A stretch of DNA of 62,150 nt from CAZVUW01 sp964629825 (GTDB lineage Bacteria; Actinomycetota; Nitriliruptoria; Euzebyales; Egibacteraceae): positions 1 through 62,150 of the forward strand of contig CAZVUW010000004.1 in NCBI GenBank assembly GCA_964629825.1, given 5' to 3'. Made by a program: the position numbers and the translations under genes. The notes below the pieces were generated by a model. That model searched no databases. It worked only from the letters and a program-made list of their open reading frames with translations, and had not been told where the DNA came from. This document shows positions 34,350 to 41,419 of the stretch, in pieces; position 1 is the first letter of the stretch, and the number at the start of each line of letters is the position of its first letter.

Positions 34350-34446
34350 GGGCTGGCTCCTGCGCTGGGACGGGACTGCGACGTTCAGCCTAGTGAGCGC
34401 CCGCCTGCAGTCGAGGGCCGATTCGTACAGGAGGGGGGAGCTCCGC

Positions 34447-35358
34447 GTGGCCGCTGAGCCGCGCGCGGGGGGTCCGCTCCCGCGTCTGCTCGTGCTCGGC
34501 GGTGCCGTCCTGTGGGGCACGACCGGCACGACCCAGGCCCTGGGTGCTCCGGAGGCCGATCCCGGCACGGTCGGGGCGATGCGGCTGGCGGTCGGGGCGC
34601 TGAGCCTGATCGTGCTGGCGCTTGCTGCCGGCCGGGGCCGGGCCCTGCTGGGGCTCGCGAGGCCCGGGGCTCGCGCAGCGGCGCTGATCGGGGCCACGGC
34701 GATCGCGGCATATCAGGTCTTCTTCTTCGAGGGGGTGTCCCGGACCGGTGTCGCGGTCGGGACGATCGTCGGCATCGGCAGCGCACCGGTGTTCACCGGG
34801 CTGGTCGAGCTCGTCGTCCGCCGGGTGCGGCCGGAGCGGGTCTGGGCCATGTCCACGGCGCTGGCGGTCGCCGGCTGCGTTCTGCTGGTGTCCTCCGGCG
34901 GCGAGGAGACGGTCGTCGACCCCGTGGGCATCGTCCTGGCGCTGGGCGCGGGTGCGTCGTACGCGGTCTTCACGGTCGCCACCAAGCACCTGCTCGACCG
35001 GGGCTGCCAGCCGTTCGAGACCATGGCCGGGACGTTCACCGCGGGCACGGCGGCGCTGCTGCCCTTGTTCCTGGGCGGCGATCTCGCCTGGTCGACCTCC
35101 GGACGTGGGCTGGCGGCAGTTCTGTGGCTCGGCGTCGTCACCGTCGGCGTCGGCTACGCGCTGTACGCGACCGGCCTGCGCTCGCTGCCGGCGGCCAGCG
35201 TGGCGACCCTCACCCTCGGCGAGCCGCTCACGGCCGGCCTGCTTGGCTGGCTGGTGCTGGGGGAGCGGCTCGAGCTGCTCGGCACCCTCGGAGTGATCGC
35301 CGTCGTGGCCGGGCTGGCCGTGCTGGCGCTGAGCCCGGGCGCCAGAAGCCGCGTGTGA
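34447..35358 (+). CDS. EamA/DMT-family transporter
   Basis: Drug/metabolite transporter family with two EamA repeats and ten TM helices in 303 aa. The first repeat begins RLLVLGGAVLWGTTGTTQAL, the start of many RhaT/YedA-like proteins, and TVGAMRLAVGALSLIVLALA follows. The second repeat starts near VLALGAGASYAVFTVATKH, and the end has LTLGEPLTAGLLGWLVLGERL, a typical EamA signature. GTG 34447 with GGGGGAG upstream. Divergent from the previous gene; the two share a ~100-base region. Substrate cannot be inferred. Confidence 0.92.
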   Translation: MAAEPRAGGPLPRLLVLGGAVLWGTTGTTQALGAPEADPGTVGAMRLAVGALSLIVLALAAGRGRALLGLARPGARAAALIGATAIAAYQVFFFEGVSRTGVAVGTIVGIGSAPVFTGLVELVVRRVRPERVWAMSTALAVAGCVLLVSSGGEETVVDPVGIVLALGAGASYAVFTVATKHLLDRGCQPFETMAGTFTAGTAALLPLFLGGDLAWSTSGRGLAAVLWLGVVTVGVGYALYATGLRSLPAASVATLTLGEPLTAGLLGWLVLGERLELLGTLGVIAVVAGLAVLALSPGARSRV

Positions 35359-35427
35359 CGGCCGGTCGCGGCAGCGACTAGCCTCGCTGGCGACCCACCG
35401 GTTCACCGACCCTTCGGAGCCAAGCCC

Positions 35428-36228
35428 GTGCGCATCGTTCGTGTCGCCCGCCCCGACGGACCCGCCTTCGGGGTGCTGCAAGCTGTTGATCGGCCGGCCG
35501 GCGAGGATGGCGCCAGCGGCCTCGTCGTCCGCCTGCTCGACGGCCACCCGTTCGGCGGCGTCCAGCTGACCGATCAGGTCGCCCCGCTGGAGAAGGTGGC
35601 GCTGCTGGCGCCGATCATCCCCACCAAGATCCTGTGCGTGGGCCGCAACTACGCCGACCACGCCGCGGAGCTCGGCAACGACGTGCCGGCGGAGCCGCTG
35701 ATCTTCGCCAAGCTGTCGACAGCGGTGATCGGCCCGAAGGCGCCGATCCGCCTGCCGGAGCTGTCAGCGGAGGTGCACCACGAGGCCGAGCTAGCGGTCG
35801 TGATCGGACGGCTGGCCCGCAAGGTCCCGGTCTCCGAGGCGCTCGACCACGTCCTCGGCTACACCTGCGCCAATGACGTGACCGCCCGCGATCTGCAGGA
35901 CCGGGACGGGCAGTGGACCCGCGCCAAGGGCTTCGACACCTTCTGCCCGCTCGGCCCGTGGATCGACACCGAGGTGGACCCCGCTCACGGGCTGCAGGTC
36001 ACCTGCCGGGTGAATGGCGAGGTGCGCCAGTCCGGCTCCACCTCGGATCTGGTGTTCGGGGTGGCCGAGCTGGTGTCCTACGTCTCGGCCTTCGCCACCC
36101 TGCTGCCGGGCGATGTGCTGCTCACCGGCACCCCCTCCGGCGTCGGCCCCCTGGCCGCCGGCGACACGGTAGAGGTGGAGATCGAAGGCCTGGGCACCCT
36201 CACCAACCCCGTTGAGCTGGATGAGTGA
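35428..36228 (+). CDS. Fumarylacetoacetate hydrolase family protein
   Basis: FAH superfamily (266 aa), hydrolysing or decarboxylating a 2-keto-type substrate. The metal site is recognisable: KILCVGRNYADHAAELGN, ELAVVIGRLARKVP with the Glu ligand, and YTCANDVTARDLQ with the Asp. The rest ends with LLTGTPSGVGPLAAGDTV, also characteristic. N-terminal ~65 residues form the small domain. GTG 35428 has GGAG upstream. It follows the transporter by 70 bases in the same direction. The 5-carboxymethyl-2-hydroxymuconate isomerase/acylpyruvase group is most likely; no aromatic degradation cluster is present. Confidence 0.92.
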   Translation: MRIVRVARPDGPAFGVLQAVDRPAGEDGASGLVVRLLDGHPFGGVQLTDQVAPLEKVALLAPIIPTKILCVGRNYADHAAELGNDVPAEPLIFAKLSTAVIGPKAPIRLPELSAEVHHEAELAVVIGRLARKVPVSEALDHVLGYTCANDVTARDLQDRDGQWTRAKGFDTFCPLGPWIDTEVDPAHGLQVTCRVNGEVRQSGSTSDLVFGVAELVSYVSAFATLLPGDVLLTGTPSGVGPLAAGDTVEVEIEGLGTLTNPVELDE

Positions 36229-36302
36229 CCGGGTGAGAGGAGTCCCGCCCTCCGGTTCGCACCGAGCCCGAACCCCCTCGCGAGAGGAAGCACCAGAAAC
36301 CC

Positions 36303-36329
36303 GTTGATCCCGCTTGAGCGGGATCACCC
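36303..36329. repeat. Dispersed palindrome (family I) before gltX
   Basis: The core at 36305-36326 has TGATCCCGCT and AGCGGGATCA as 10-bp perfect arms with loop TG; edges are GTTGATCCCG and CGGGATCACCC. The same termini are seen in the three 58-bp units at 8801-8973 and at 38157 and 38447. It lies 20 bp before the gltX ATG and thus in its leader. Looks like a REP/MITE-type element. Confidence 0.8.
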
Positions 36330-36346
36330 TAGATCCAGAGGTCTCG

Positions 36347-37870
36347 ATGACAACACCGCGAGTCCGCTTCTGTCCCGCGCCCAGCGGCTGGCTGCACGTC
36401 GGCGGCGCGCGAACGGCGCTCTACAACTGGCTGCACGCCCGCGGAAACGGCGGCGCCTTCGTGTTCCGGATCGAGGACACCGACGCCGACCGCGCGACCA
36501 CCGAGTCGATGCACTCGATGATCGAGGCGATGCGCTGGCTGGGGCTCGACTGGGACGAGGGACCCGACACCAGCCCCGGACCGCACGGCCCGTACCGGCA
36601 GAGCGAGCGCACGGACCTCTACGCAGCCGTCGCCCACGAGCTGCTGCGCCGCGGCGCCGCCTACGACGCCTACGAGACGCCCGAGGAGCTCGCGGCGGAG
36701 CGCGAGGAGGCTCAGCGGGCCGGCCGCCCGCCGGGCTACGGCGGCGGCCACCGCAACCTGACCGACGCCCAGCGGGAGGCCTTCCGCGCCGAGGGCCGCA
36801 AGCCGGTCCTGCGCATCCGCACCCCGGACGAGGGCTCGATCACGTTCACCGACCTCGTCCGCGGCGAGGTCACGTTCGAGTGGTCGACCATCCCCGACTT
36901 CGTGGTGCTCCGAGCCGACGGATCGCCCACCTACCCGCTCGCCAATGCGGTGGACGACCTCGCCATGGGGATCAACCTGATCGCCCGCGGCGAGGACATC
37001 CTGCCCGCCACGCCGCGCCAGCTGCTGCTGTACGACCTGCTGCTGGCCGACGGGCTGCTCGACGAGGTTCTGAAGTCGCTGAGCTACCCGCCGCGCCCGG
37101 CGGACGCCGTGCTGCCGCGGTTCGCGCACCTGCCGCTGCTGGTGGGCGCCGACCGCAAGCCGCTGAGCAAGCGCCATGGCTCGGTGTCGGTGGACGAGTT
37201 CCGCCGCCAGGGCTACCTGCCCGAGGCCCTGCTCAACTTCCTGGCGCTGTGCGGCTGGAGCTACGACGGCCACCAGGAGCGCTTCGAGATCTCGGAGCTG
37301 CAGGAGAAGTTCTCGTTCGAGCGCGTCAGCCGCAACCCGGCCTACTTCGACACCGACAAGCTGCGCTCCATGAACGGCGATCGCATCAAGGAGCTCAGCG
37401 ACGGCGAGCTGGCCACGCGGCTCGTCCCGTACATGGTCGAGGCCGGGCTGGTCGACGACCCGCCGGTGGGGGAGCAGGCGCGGCTGATCGAGGCGTTCGC
37501 CCCGCTGCTGCGCGAGCGCATCCAGATCCTGTCCGAGGGCCCGCCCCTCGTCGCCTTCGCGTTCAAGGACGAGCCCGAGCTCGACCAGGCCGCCGTCGCC
37601 AAGCACCTCAAGGGCCGCGCCGGCGAGGTTCTGGACCGGGCCTCGCAGGTCCTGGCAGAGGTCGAGTGGACCGCGGAGGCGATCCTGGCTGCGCTCGACG
37701 GCATCGGCGCCGAGCTGGAGCTGGGTCGCGGGAAGGTCATGCAGCCGCTGCGCGTTGCCGTCACCGGCACCGCCGTCAGCCCGCCGCTGCCCGAGACCCT
37801 GGCGGTGCTGGACCGCGAGATGGTCCTGCGCCGCATCGCGGCCGCCCGTCCGCTGGTCGCGACCGCCTGA
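36347..37870 (+). CDS. gltX: Glutamyl-tRNA synthetase
   Basis: Class I synthetase of 507 aa that charges tRNA-Glu, and probably tRNA-Gln if non-discriminating. The ATP-binding motif is the HIGH variant in FCPAPSGWLHVGGARTAL; KRHGS in KPLSKRHGSVS is the KMSKS variant. FVFRIEDTDADRATTE is the glutamate-binding region, and ANAVDDLAMGINLIARGEDI follows. The C-terminal anticodon-binding domain is the usual bacterial helical cage. ATG 36347 follows AGAGG; the palindromic repeat lies directly upstream. Two tRNAs lie downstream, tRNA-Gln(CTG) and tRNA-Glu(CTC), the substrates of this enzyme. With gatB in the window, indirect Gln-tRNA formation is supported. Confidence 0.97.
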   Translation: MTTPRVRFCPAPSGWLHVGGARTALYNWLHARGNGGAFVFRIEDTDADRATTESMHSMIEAMRWLGLDWDEGPDTSPGPHGPYRQSERTDLYAAVAHELLRRGAAYDAYETPEELAAEREEAQRAGRPPGYGGGHRNLTDAQREAFRAEGRKPVLRIRTPDEGSITFTDLVRGEVTFEWSTIPDFVVLRADGSPTYPLANAVDDLAMGINLIARGEDILPATPRQLLLYDLLLADGLLDEVLKSLSYPPRPADAVLPRFAHLPLLVGADRKPLSKRHGSVSVDEFRRQGYLPEALLNFLALCGWSYDGHQERFEISELQEKFSFERVSRNPAYFDTDKLRSMNGDRIKELSDGELATRLVPYMVEAGLVDDPPVGEQARLIEAFAPLLRERIQILSEGPPLVAFAFKDEPELDQAAVAKHLKGRAGEVLDRASQVLAEVEWTAEAILAALDGIGAELELGRGKVMQPLRVAVTGTAVSPPLPETLAVLDREMVLRRIAAARPLVATA

Positions 37871-37925
37871 AAGCGGCCGTGAGTTTGCCGGAGCACAAGG
37901 GCGCCGCTATCCTCGGCTGCGCCCT

Positions 37926-37997
37926 TCCGGGGTGGTGTAATTGGTAACACGACTGGTTCTGGTCCAGTTATTCAGGGTTCGAGTCCTTGCCCCGGAG
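37926..37997 (+). tRNA. tRNA-Gln(CTG)
   Basis: 72-nt cloverleaf. The acceptor TCCGGGG pairs with CCCCGGA. The anticodon stem ACTGG/CCAGT encloses the loop TTCTGGT, giving anticodon CTG (reads CAG). The T arm has TTCGAGT in its loop. No encoded CCA is seen. 55 bases after gltX. Confidence 0.95.
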
Positions 37998-38031
37998 CGT
38001 GGTGAGCCCTCTGGACTCACCAGCGCCATAT

Positions 38032-38104
38032 GCCCCCGTCGTCTAGCGGCCTAGGACGCTGCCCTCTCACGGCAGTAACGACGGTTCAAATCCGTTCGGG
38101 GGTA
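38032..38104 (+). tRNA. tRNA-Glu(CTC)
   Basis: 73-nt cloverleaf. GCCCCCG pairs with CGGGGGT (one G-U). The anticodon stem CTGCC/GGCAG surrounds CTCTCAC, giving anticodon CTC (reads GAG). The T loop is TTCAAAT. 34 bases after tRNA-Gln, so both probably come from the same transcript as gltX or its own promoter. Confidence 0.95.
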
Positions 38105-38110
38105 CGGCAG

Positions 38111-38150
38111 GACGGCGCCGACGAGCACGCTCGTCGGCGCCGTCCCTTTT
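38111..38150 (+). terminator. Rho-independent terminator of the gltX/tRNA unit
   Basis: GACGGCGCCGACGAGC (38111-38126) and its exact complement (38129-38144) form a perfect 16-bp stem with loop AC, followed by CCTTTT. This is the strongest canonical terminator in the window. Confidence 0.93.
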
Positions 38151-38156
38151 CCGAGG

Positions 38157-38178
38157 TGATCCCGGTACGGCGGGATCA
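38157..38178. repeat. Family I palindrome, second copy
   Basis: TGATCCCG (38157-38164) and CGGGATCA (38171-38178) with six bases GTACGG between. Orientation of the flanking bases is reversed relative to 36303. Lies just after the terminator. Confidence 0.7.
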
Positions 38179-38226
38179 ACGGGTCGCGCGTGGTCGGTGC
38201 TCGGGGGAGGGATCGGCCCGGGATAG

Positions 38227-38357
38227 CGGATGGCTGGACGGTTAGGTGGCCGATCAGCCACCCAAGCGTCCAACCATCGGCGGCAGGGACGCCCGCGGCG
38301 CCACTCACCCCACGGTTGGACATTTGGCCCGAGATCCCGGGCCAAATATCCAACCGT
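38227..38357. repeat. Two adjacent palindromes of family II
   Basis: The second one (38312-38357) is a long hairpin: ACGGTTGGA and TCCAACCGT at the ends, CATTTGGCCCG and CGGGCCAAATA inside, so about 20 of 21 pairs match. The first (38227-38282) is a degenerate relative with GGACG/CGTCC and GTGGC/GCCAC arms. A close copy of the second occurs at 53781-53829. No coding frame is supported here. Confidence 0.8.
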
Positions 38358-38446
38358 CAGCGAAGGAGCGGCGGAGGGGGCCAGCGAACCGCCGCAAGCA
38401 TCGAGCCCGAGCCAGACCCTGCCCCGAGCGTCACGCTCCCGAGCCA

Positions 38447-38490
38447 GTTGATCCCGCTTGAGCGGGATCACCCCCGATCCCTGAGCGGGA
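38447..38490. repeat. Family I palindrome, third copy, with partial duplicate
   Basis: GTTGATCCCGCTTGAGCGGG at 38447 repeats the element before gltX exactly; a half copy (GATCCCTGAGCGGGATCAC) follows at once. This block reaches into the 55-nt sequence duplicated on both sides of the next gap. Confidence 0.8.
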
Positions 38491-38513
38491 TCACATCGGA
38501 TTCAGTCTTCCGC

Positions 38514-38613
38514 NNNNNNNNNNNNNNNNNNNNNNNNNNNNNNNNNNNNNNNNNNNNNNNNNNNNNNNNNNNNNNNNNNNNNNNNNNNNNNNNNNNNNNN
38601 NNNNNNNNNNNNN
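38514..38613. other. Scaffold gap (100 N) flanked by 55-nt identical ends
   Basis: Exactly 100 N. Bases 38459-38513 and 38614-38668 are identical over 55 nt, the same overlap length as at 6219. This is best read as an artificial join at a palindromic repeat. The right-hand copy includes the last codons of the following minus-strand gene. Confidence 0.9.
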
Positions 38614-38656
38614 TGAGCGGGATCACCCCCGATCCCTGAGCGGGATCACATCGGAT

Positions 38657-39088
38657 TCAGTCTTCCGCGTACAGCAGCGCGTTTCGGCCCGGGCGGGACA
38701 GGAGCAGGCCGAGGGCGACCAGGGAGACCAGGGTGGGAAGGCCGCTGCGGTCGAGGCCGCGCCAGGGGAGCAGGGCGGCGGCCAGGCCGATGGCGTTGAC
38801 CACCAGCCCGAGCGGCCAGGCCCAGGCCCGTCGGCGCCAGGTGCCGAGCGCGAGCAGCAGGTAGGCGACCGTGCCGACGGCGAAGCCAGCCGCCAGGGCC
38901 GTCATGTCCAGCGCCAGGTGGGCGACGACCATGACCGCGGCGCCCACGGCTCCCAGCAGCGCCAGGACGGCGATGGCGGTGACCACGCCCGGGCGCTCGG
39001 GGGCTGCGGTCGGGGCGGACGTGTCACTGCTGGTCACGGGTGAGCTCCTGGAAGACGCGGTCGGGGCCGTGCCGGCCTCGCCGGCCAT
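38657..39088 (-). CDS. Small multi-TM membrane protein of unknown function
   Basis: 143 aa. A disordered Ser/Thr/Ala-rich N-terminus (about 30 residues) precedes four hydrophobic helices: VVTAIAVLALLGAVGAAVMV, LALDMTALAAGFAVGTVAYLLL, the amphipathic RRRAWAWPLGLVVNAIGLAA, and a last one around LVSLVALGLLLSRPG. This resembles DUF-type four-helix proteins of actinobacteria but I do not recognise a family. Start ATG 39088. The stop lies next to a scaffold gap that duplicates its end, so the 3' end is exact only in the right-hand copy. Divergent from the coiled-coil gene at 39153. Confidence 0.75.
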   Translation of the reverse strand: MAGEAGTAPTASSRSSPVTSSDTSAPTAAPERPGVVTAIAVLALLGAVGAAVMVVAHLALDMTALAAGFAVGTVAYLLLALGTWRRRAWAWPLGLVVNAIGLAAALLPWRGLDRSGLPTLVSLVALGLLLSRPGRNALLYAED

Positions 39089-39152
39089 GGTAGGGCGCCC
39101 GTTACGCCGCCTCTGTCGGCAACCACTAGGCTCGGGGGTTGAGGAGGAGCCT

Positions 39153-39407
39153 ATGCAGCAGCGGCGAGACCAGAGCGCGCACAGCAGTCGGCTGATCGAC
39201 GCGGAGCAGTTCCTGCGCGTCACCGACTCCCTGAAGGACAGCTTCGCGCGCCTCGAGGCGGCCGTGCTCAGCGATGCGGCACGGCAGCGCTGGCAGCGCC
39301 GCCTGCTCGCGCTCACCGAGCTCGCCAAGGAGGACCTGGACCGCGCCGAGCGCGAGGTCGACCGCTACCGGGCCGACTTCCAGCGTGAGGTGGGCAGGGG
39401 CCGCTAG
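39153..39407 (+). CDS. 84-aa helical hypothetical protein
   Basis: Charged helical protein: SRLIDAEQFLRVTDSLKDSF, then ALTELAKEDLDRAEREVDRY. The sequence is predicted to be a coiled-coil or two-helix bundle. ATG 39153 has GAGGAGGAG just upstream, a very strong ribosome site, which supports it as a real gene. Upstream part of the frame (38871-39152) belongs to the antisense of the membrane protein. Convergent with the cold-shock-like gene. Function unknown. Confidence 0.7.
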   Translation: MQQRRDQSAHSSRLIDAEQFLRVTDSLKDSFARLEAAVLSDAARQRWQRRLLALTELAKEDLDRAEREVDRYRADFQREVGRGR

Positions 39408-39416
39408 GGCTCCCTG

Positions 39417-39623
39417 CTACAGGCTGACGATCGTCAGCCCCGTGACCCGGCGGTCATCGCCGCTGCCGGAGACGTCGAAGCGGACCCGCTGCCCCAGCCG
39501 CAGCTCAAGCAGGCCCGAGGCCGCGAAGGTCTCGGCGTCGACGGGCAGCTCCTCGGAGTTGTCCAGCAGGATTACGCCCGAGCTGGTCTCCGGATCGAAG
39601 TACTTCACGGTGCCCTGCGGCAT
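39417..39623 (-). CDS. Divergent cold-shock-domain protein
   Basis: 68 aa, the length of CspA-type proteins. The start GTVKYFDPETSSGVILLD matches the first strands, but the RNP1 motif KGFGFI is replaced by SSGVIL and the RNP2 region VFVHF by LPVDAETF, so aromatic residues for nucleic acid binding are missing. The end QRVRFDVSGSGDDRRVTGLT keeps the last strands. It therefore looks like a CSD fold that no longer binds single-stranded nucleic acid in the usual way. ATG 39623. Its neighbours are unrelated. Confidence 0.75.
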   Translation of the reverse strand: MPQGTVKYFDPETSSGVILLDNSEELPVDAETFAASGLLELRLGQRVRFDVSGSGDDRRVTGLTIVSL

Positions 39624-39689
39624 CCCGACCTCCGCGGCGGCTAGATGGGTCCGACCGCCAAGCAGCGTAGCCAGGCAGTCCGCGGCACG

Positions 39690-40328
39690 CTAACCGCGCT
39701 CCGGCAGGAGGCCCGCTTCCAGGCCGGGATGGCGCTCGCGCAGCGCCGCCAGCTGCTCGGCGGTGTCGACGTCCAACCGGAAGCCCTCGAGCTCCAGGAG
39801 CACGGGCTCGAGGCCCGCCGCCTCCGCGAGCCGCCGGTGCGCCGCCGCCGAGCCGACGCCATAGGCCGTCCCGATCACGTCACCCGGCATGCGCAGCAGC
39901 CCCCCCGTCCCGCCGTCCCAGGTCGGCGCGATCACAACCGCACGCTCATGAACCCCAGCCGAGCACACCCGGCGCACGTCCTCAGCTGACAGCAGCGGCA
40001 GGTCCGCGGCCACCACCAGGGTGGCCCGCTCCCCGGCCAGCAGCCGGTCGGCGTGCTCCAGCGCCGCCGGCAGCCCGACCCCCGGCGGCACCACGGCGCG
40101 CACGCCCTCCGAGAGCGCGAGCTCGGCGCCCGCATCGTCACCGGCGACCACGAGCACGTCGGTCACGGGCTCCGCGCTACGGCAGGCGTCGAGGACGCTC
40201 AGGAACATGCGCTCGACCAGCGCACGGCGCTGCTCGCGGTCCAGGGCGTCCGCCAGTCGCCCCTTGGCGGCATGCAGGGCCTTCAGGGGGATCACAGCGG
40301 TCACGGGGGCGGCGGACACGGGCCACAT
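39690..40328 (-). CDS. fbiD: 2-phospho-L-lactate/PEP guanylyltransferase
   Basis: CofC/FbiD family, which activates 2-phospholactate or PEP with GTP for coenzyme F420 synthesis. VIPLKALHAAKGRLADAL is the nucleotide-binding N-terminus. DVLVVAGDDAGAELA, ATLVVAADLPLLSAEDV (metal-binding Asp in AADLPLL) and WDGGTGGLLRMPGDVI complete the conserved core. ATG 40328. 212 aa, normal length. This points to an F420-using actinobacterium. Other F420 genes (fbiA, fbiB, fbiC) are not in view. It faces gpsA, with a TACACT -10 box at 40361-40366 for the latter. Confidence 0.93.
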   Translation of the reverse strand: MWPVSAAPVTAVIPLKALHAAKGRLADALDREQRRALVERMFLSVLDACRSAEPVTDVLVVAGDDAGAELALSEGVRAVVPPGVGLPAALEHADRLLAGERATLVVAADLPLLSAEDVRRVCSAGVHERAVVIAPTWDGGTGGLLRMPGDVIGTAYGVGSAAAHRRLAEAAGLEPVLLELEGFRLDVDTAEQLAALRERHPGLEAGLLPERG

Positions 40329-40396
40329 GCTAGGCGCGTGGCTGGCTGGGGTCGGTTCCCTACACTTGCCCGGCAGAGGCGAGTCGAGGAGCGCGG

Positions 40397-41419
40397 ATGG
40401 GCAGAGTGGCCGTCATGGGGGCGGGGTCGTGGGGAACGGCCTTCGCGATGATGTGCGCCGACGCGGGCGAGGACGTGATCCTCTGGGCGCGGCGCGAGGA
40501 GGTCGCCCAGGAGATCAACGAGCGCCACCGCAACAGCGCCTACCTCGGCGACGTCGATGTCCACTCCCAGGTGCGGGCCACCAGCGCTGCCGACGAGGCG
40601 CTCCACGACGCGGAGATCGTGGTCCTGGCGGTTCCGAGCCATGCGCTGCGCGGGCTCCTGGCCGAGTGGAAGGACCTGGTCCCACCCGGCGCCGTCTACG
40701 TCAGCCTCATCAAGGGCATCGAGCTCGAGACCCACCGCCGCGCCAGCCAGATCGTCCGCGAGGTCCTCGACGCGCCCTACAGCCGCGTGGTCGTCGTGAG
40801 CGGACCCAACCTCGCGCTGGAGTGCGCCCTGCGGATGCCCGCCGCCACGGTCGTCGCCGGCCCCGAGACCGCGGTGACCCAGCGCGTCCAGGCGATGAGC
40901 CACACGCCCTACTTCCGCGTCTACACCAACCCGGACGTGGTCGGCGTCGAGCTCGGCGGCGCGGTCAAGAACGGCATCGCGCTGGCCGCCGGGATGGCAG
41001 ACGGCGTCGGCTACGGGGACAACACCAAGGCAATGCTGATCACCCGCGGGCTGGCCGAGATGACCCGGCTGGGCGTCGCCCTCGGCGGCAACCCGCTGAC
41101 CTTCTCGGGCCTGGCCGGCATGGGCGATCTGGTCGCGACCTGCATGAGCCGCCAGTCGCGCAACCGGCACGTCGGCGAGCAGCTCGGCCGGGGTCGCTCC
41201 CTCGACGAGGTGGTGGCCGAGATGAACATGGTGGCCGAGGGCGTGAAGTCCTCGAAGGCCGTCCTCGACATCGCCCGGGAGCACTCCGTCGAGATGCCGA
41301 TCATCGAGCACGTGGTCAAGGTGATCCATGAGGGCATGGACGTCCGCGACATGGCCGAGGCGCTGATGGGCCGCGCCCCCAAGACCGAGTTCCACGACCT
41401 CCCGATGGGGCCGCCGTGA
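40397..41419 (+). CDS. gpsA: NAD(P)+ glycerol-3-phosphate dehydrogenase
   Basis: Makes sn-glycerol-3-phosphate from dihydroxyacetone phosphate for phospholipids. The N-terminal motif is VAVMGAGSWGTAFAMM. SLIKGIEL and VVSGPNLALECALRMPAATV follow. The catalytic Lys is residue 191 in GGAVKNGIALAAG. FSGLAGMGDLVATCMSRQSR and NRHVGEQLGRG close the family signature. 340 aa. ATG 40397. Its stop overlaps the start of ddl by four bases (GTGA). plsX at 50.9 kb belongs to the same phospholipid pathway. Confidence 0.97.
   Translation: MGRVAVMGAGSWGTAFAMMCADAGEDVILWARREEVAQEINERHRNSAYLGDVDVHSQVRATSAADEALHDAEIVVLAVPSHALRGLLAEWKDLVPPGAVYVSLIKGIELETHRRASQIVREVLDAPYSRVVVVSGPNLALECALRMPAATVVAGPETAVTQRVQAMSHTPYFRVYTNPDVVGVELGGAVKNGIALAAGMADGVGYGDNTKAMLITRGLAEMTRLGVALGGNPLTFSGLAGMGDLVATCMSRQSRNRHVGEQLGRGRSLDEVVAEMNMVAEGVKSSKAVLDIAREHSVEMPIIEHVVKVIHEGMDVRDMAEALMGRAPKTEFHDLPMGPP

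Noticed and set aside
38190..38639. Open frames across the palindromic repeat cluster
   Set aside because: They are Pro/Arg/Ser-rich, pass through hairpins and an N gap and have no ribosome site.
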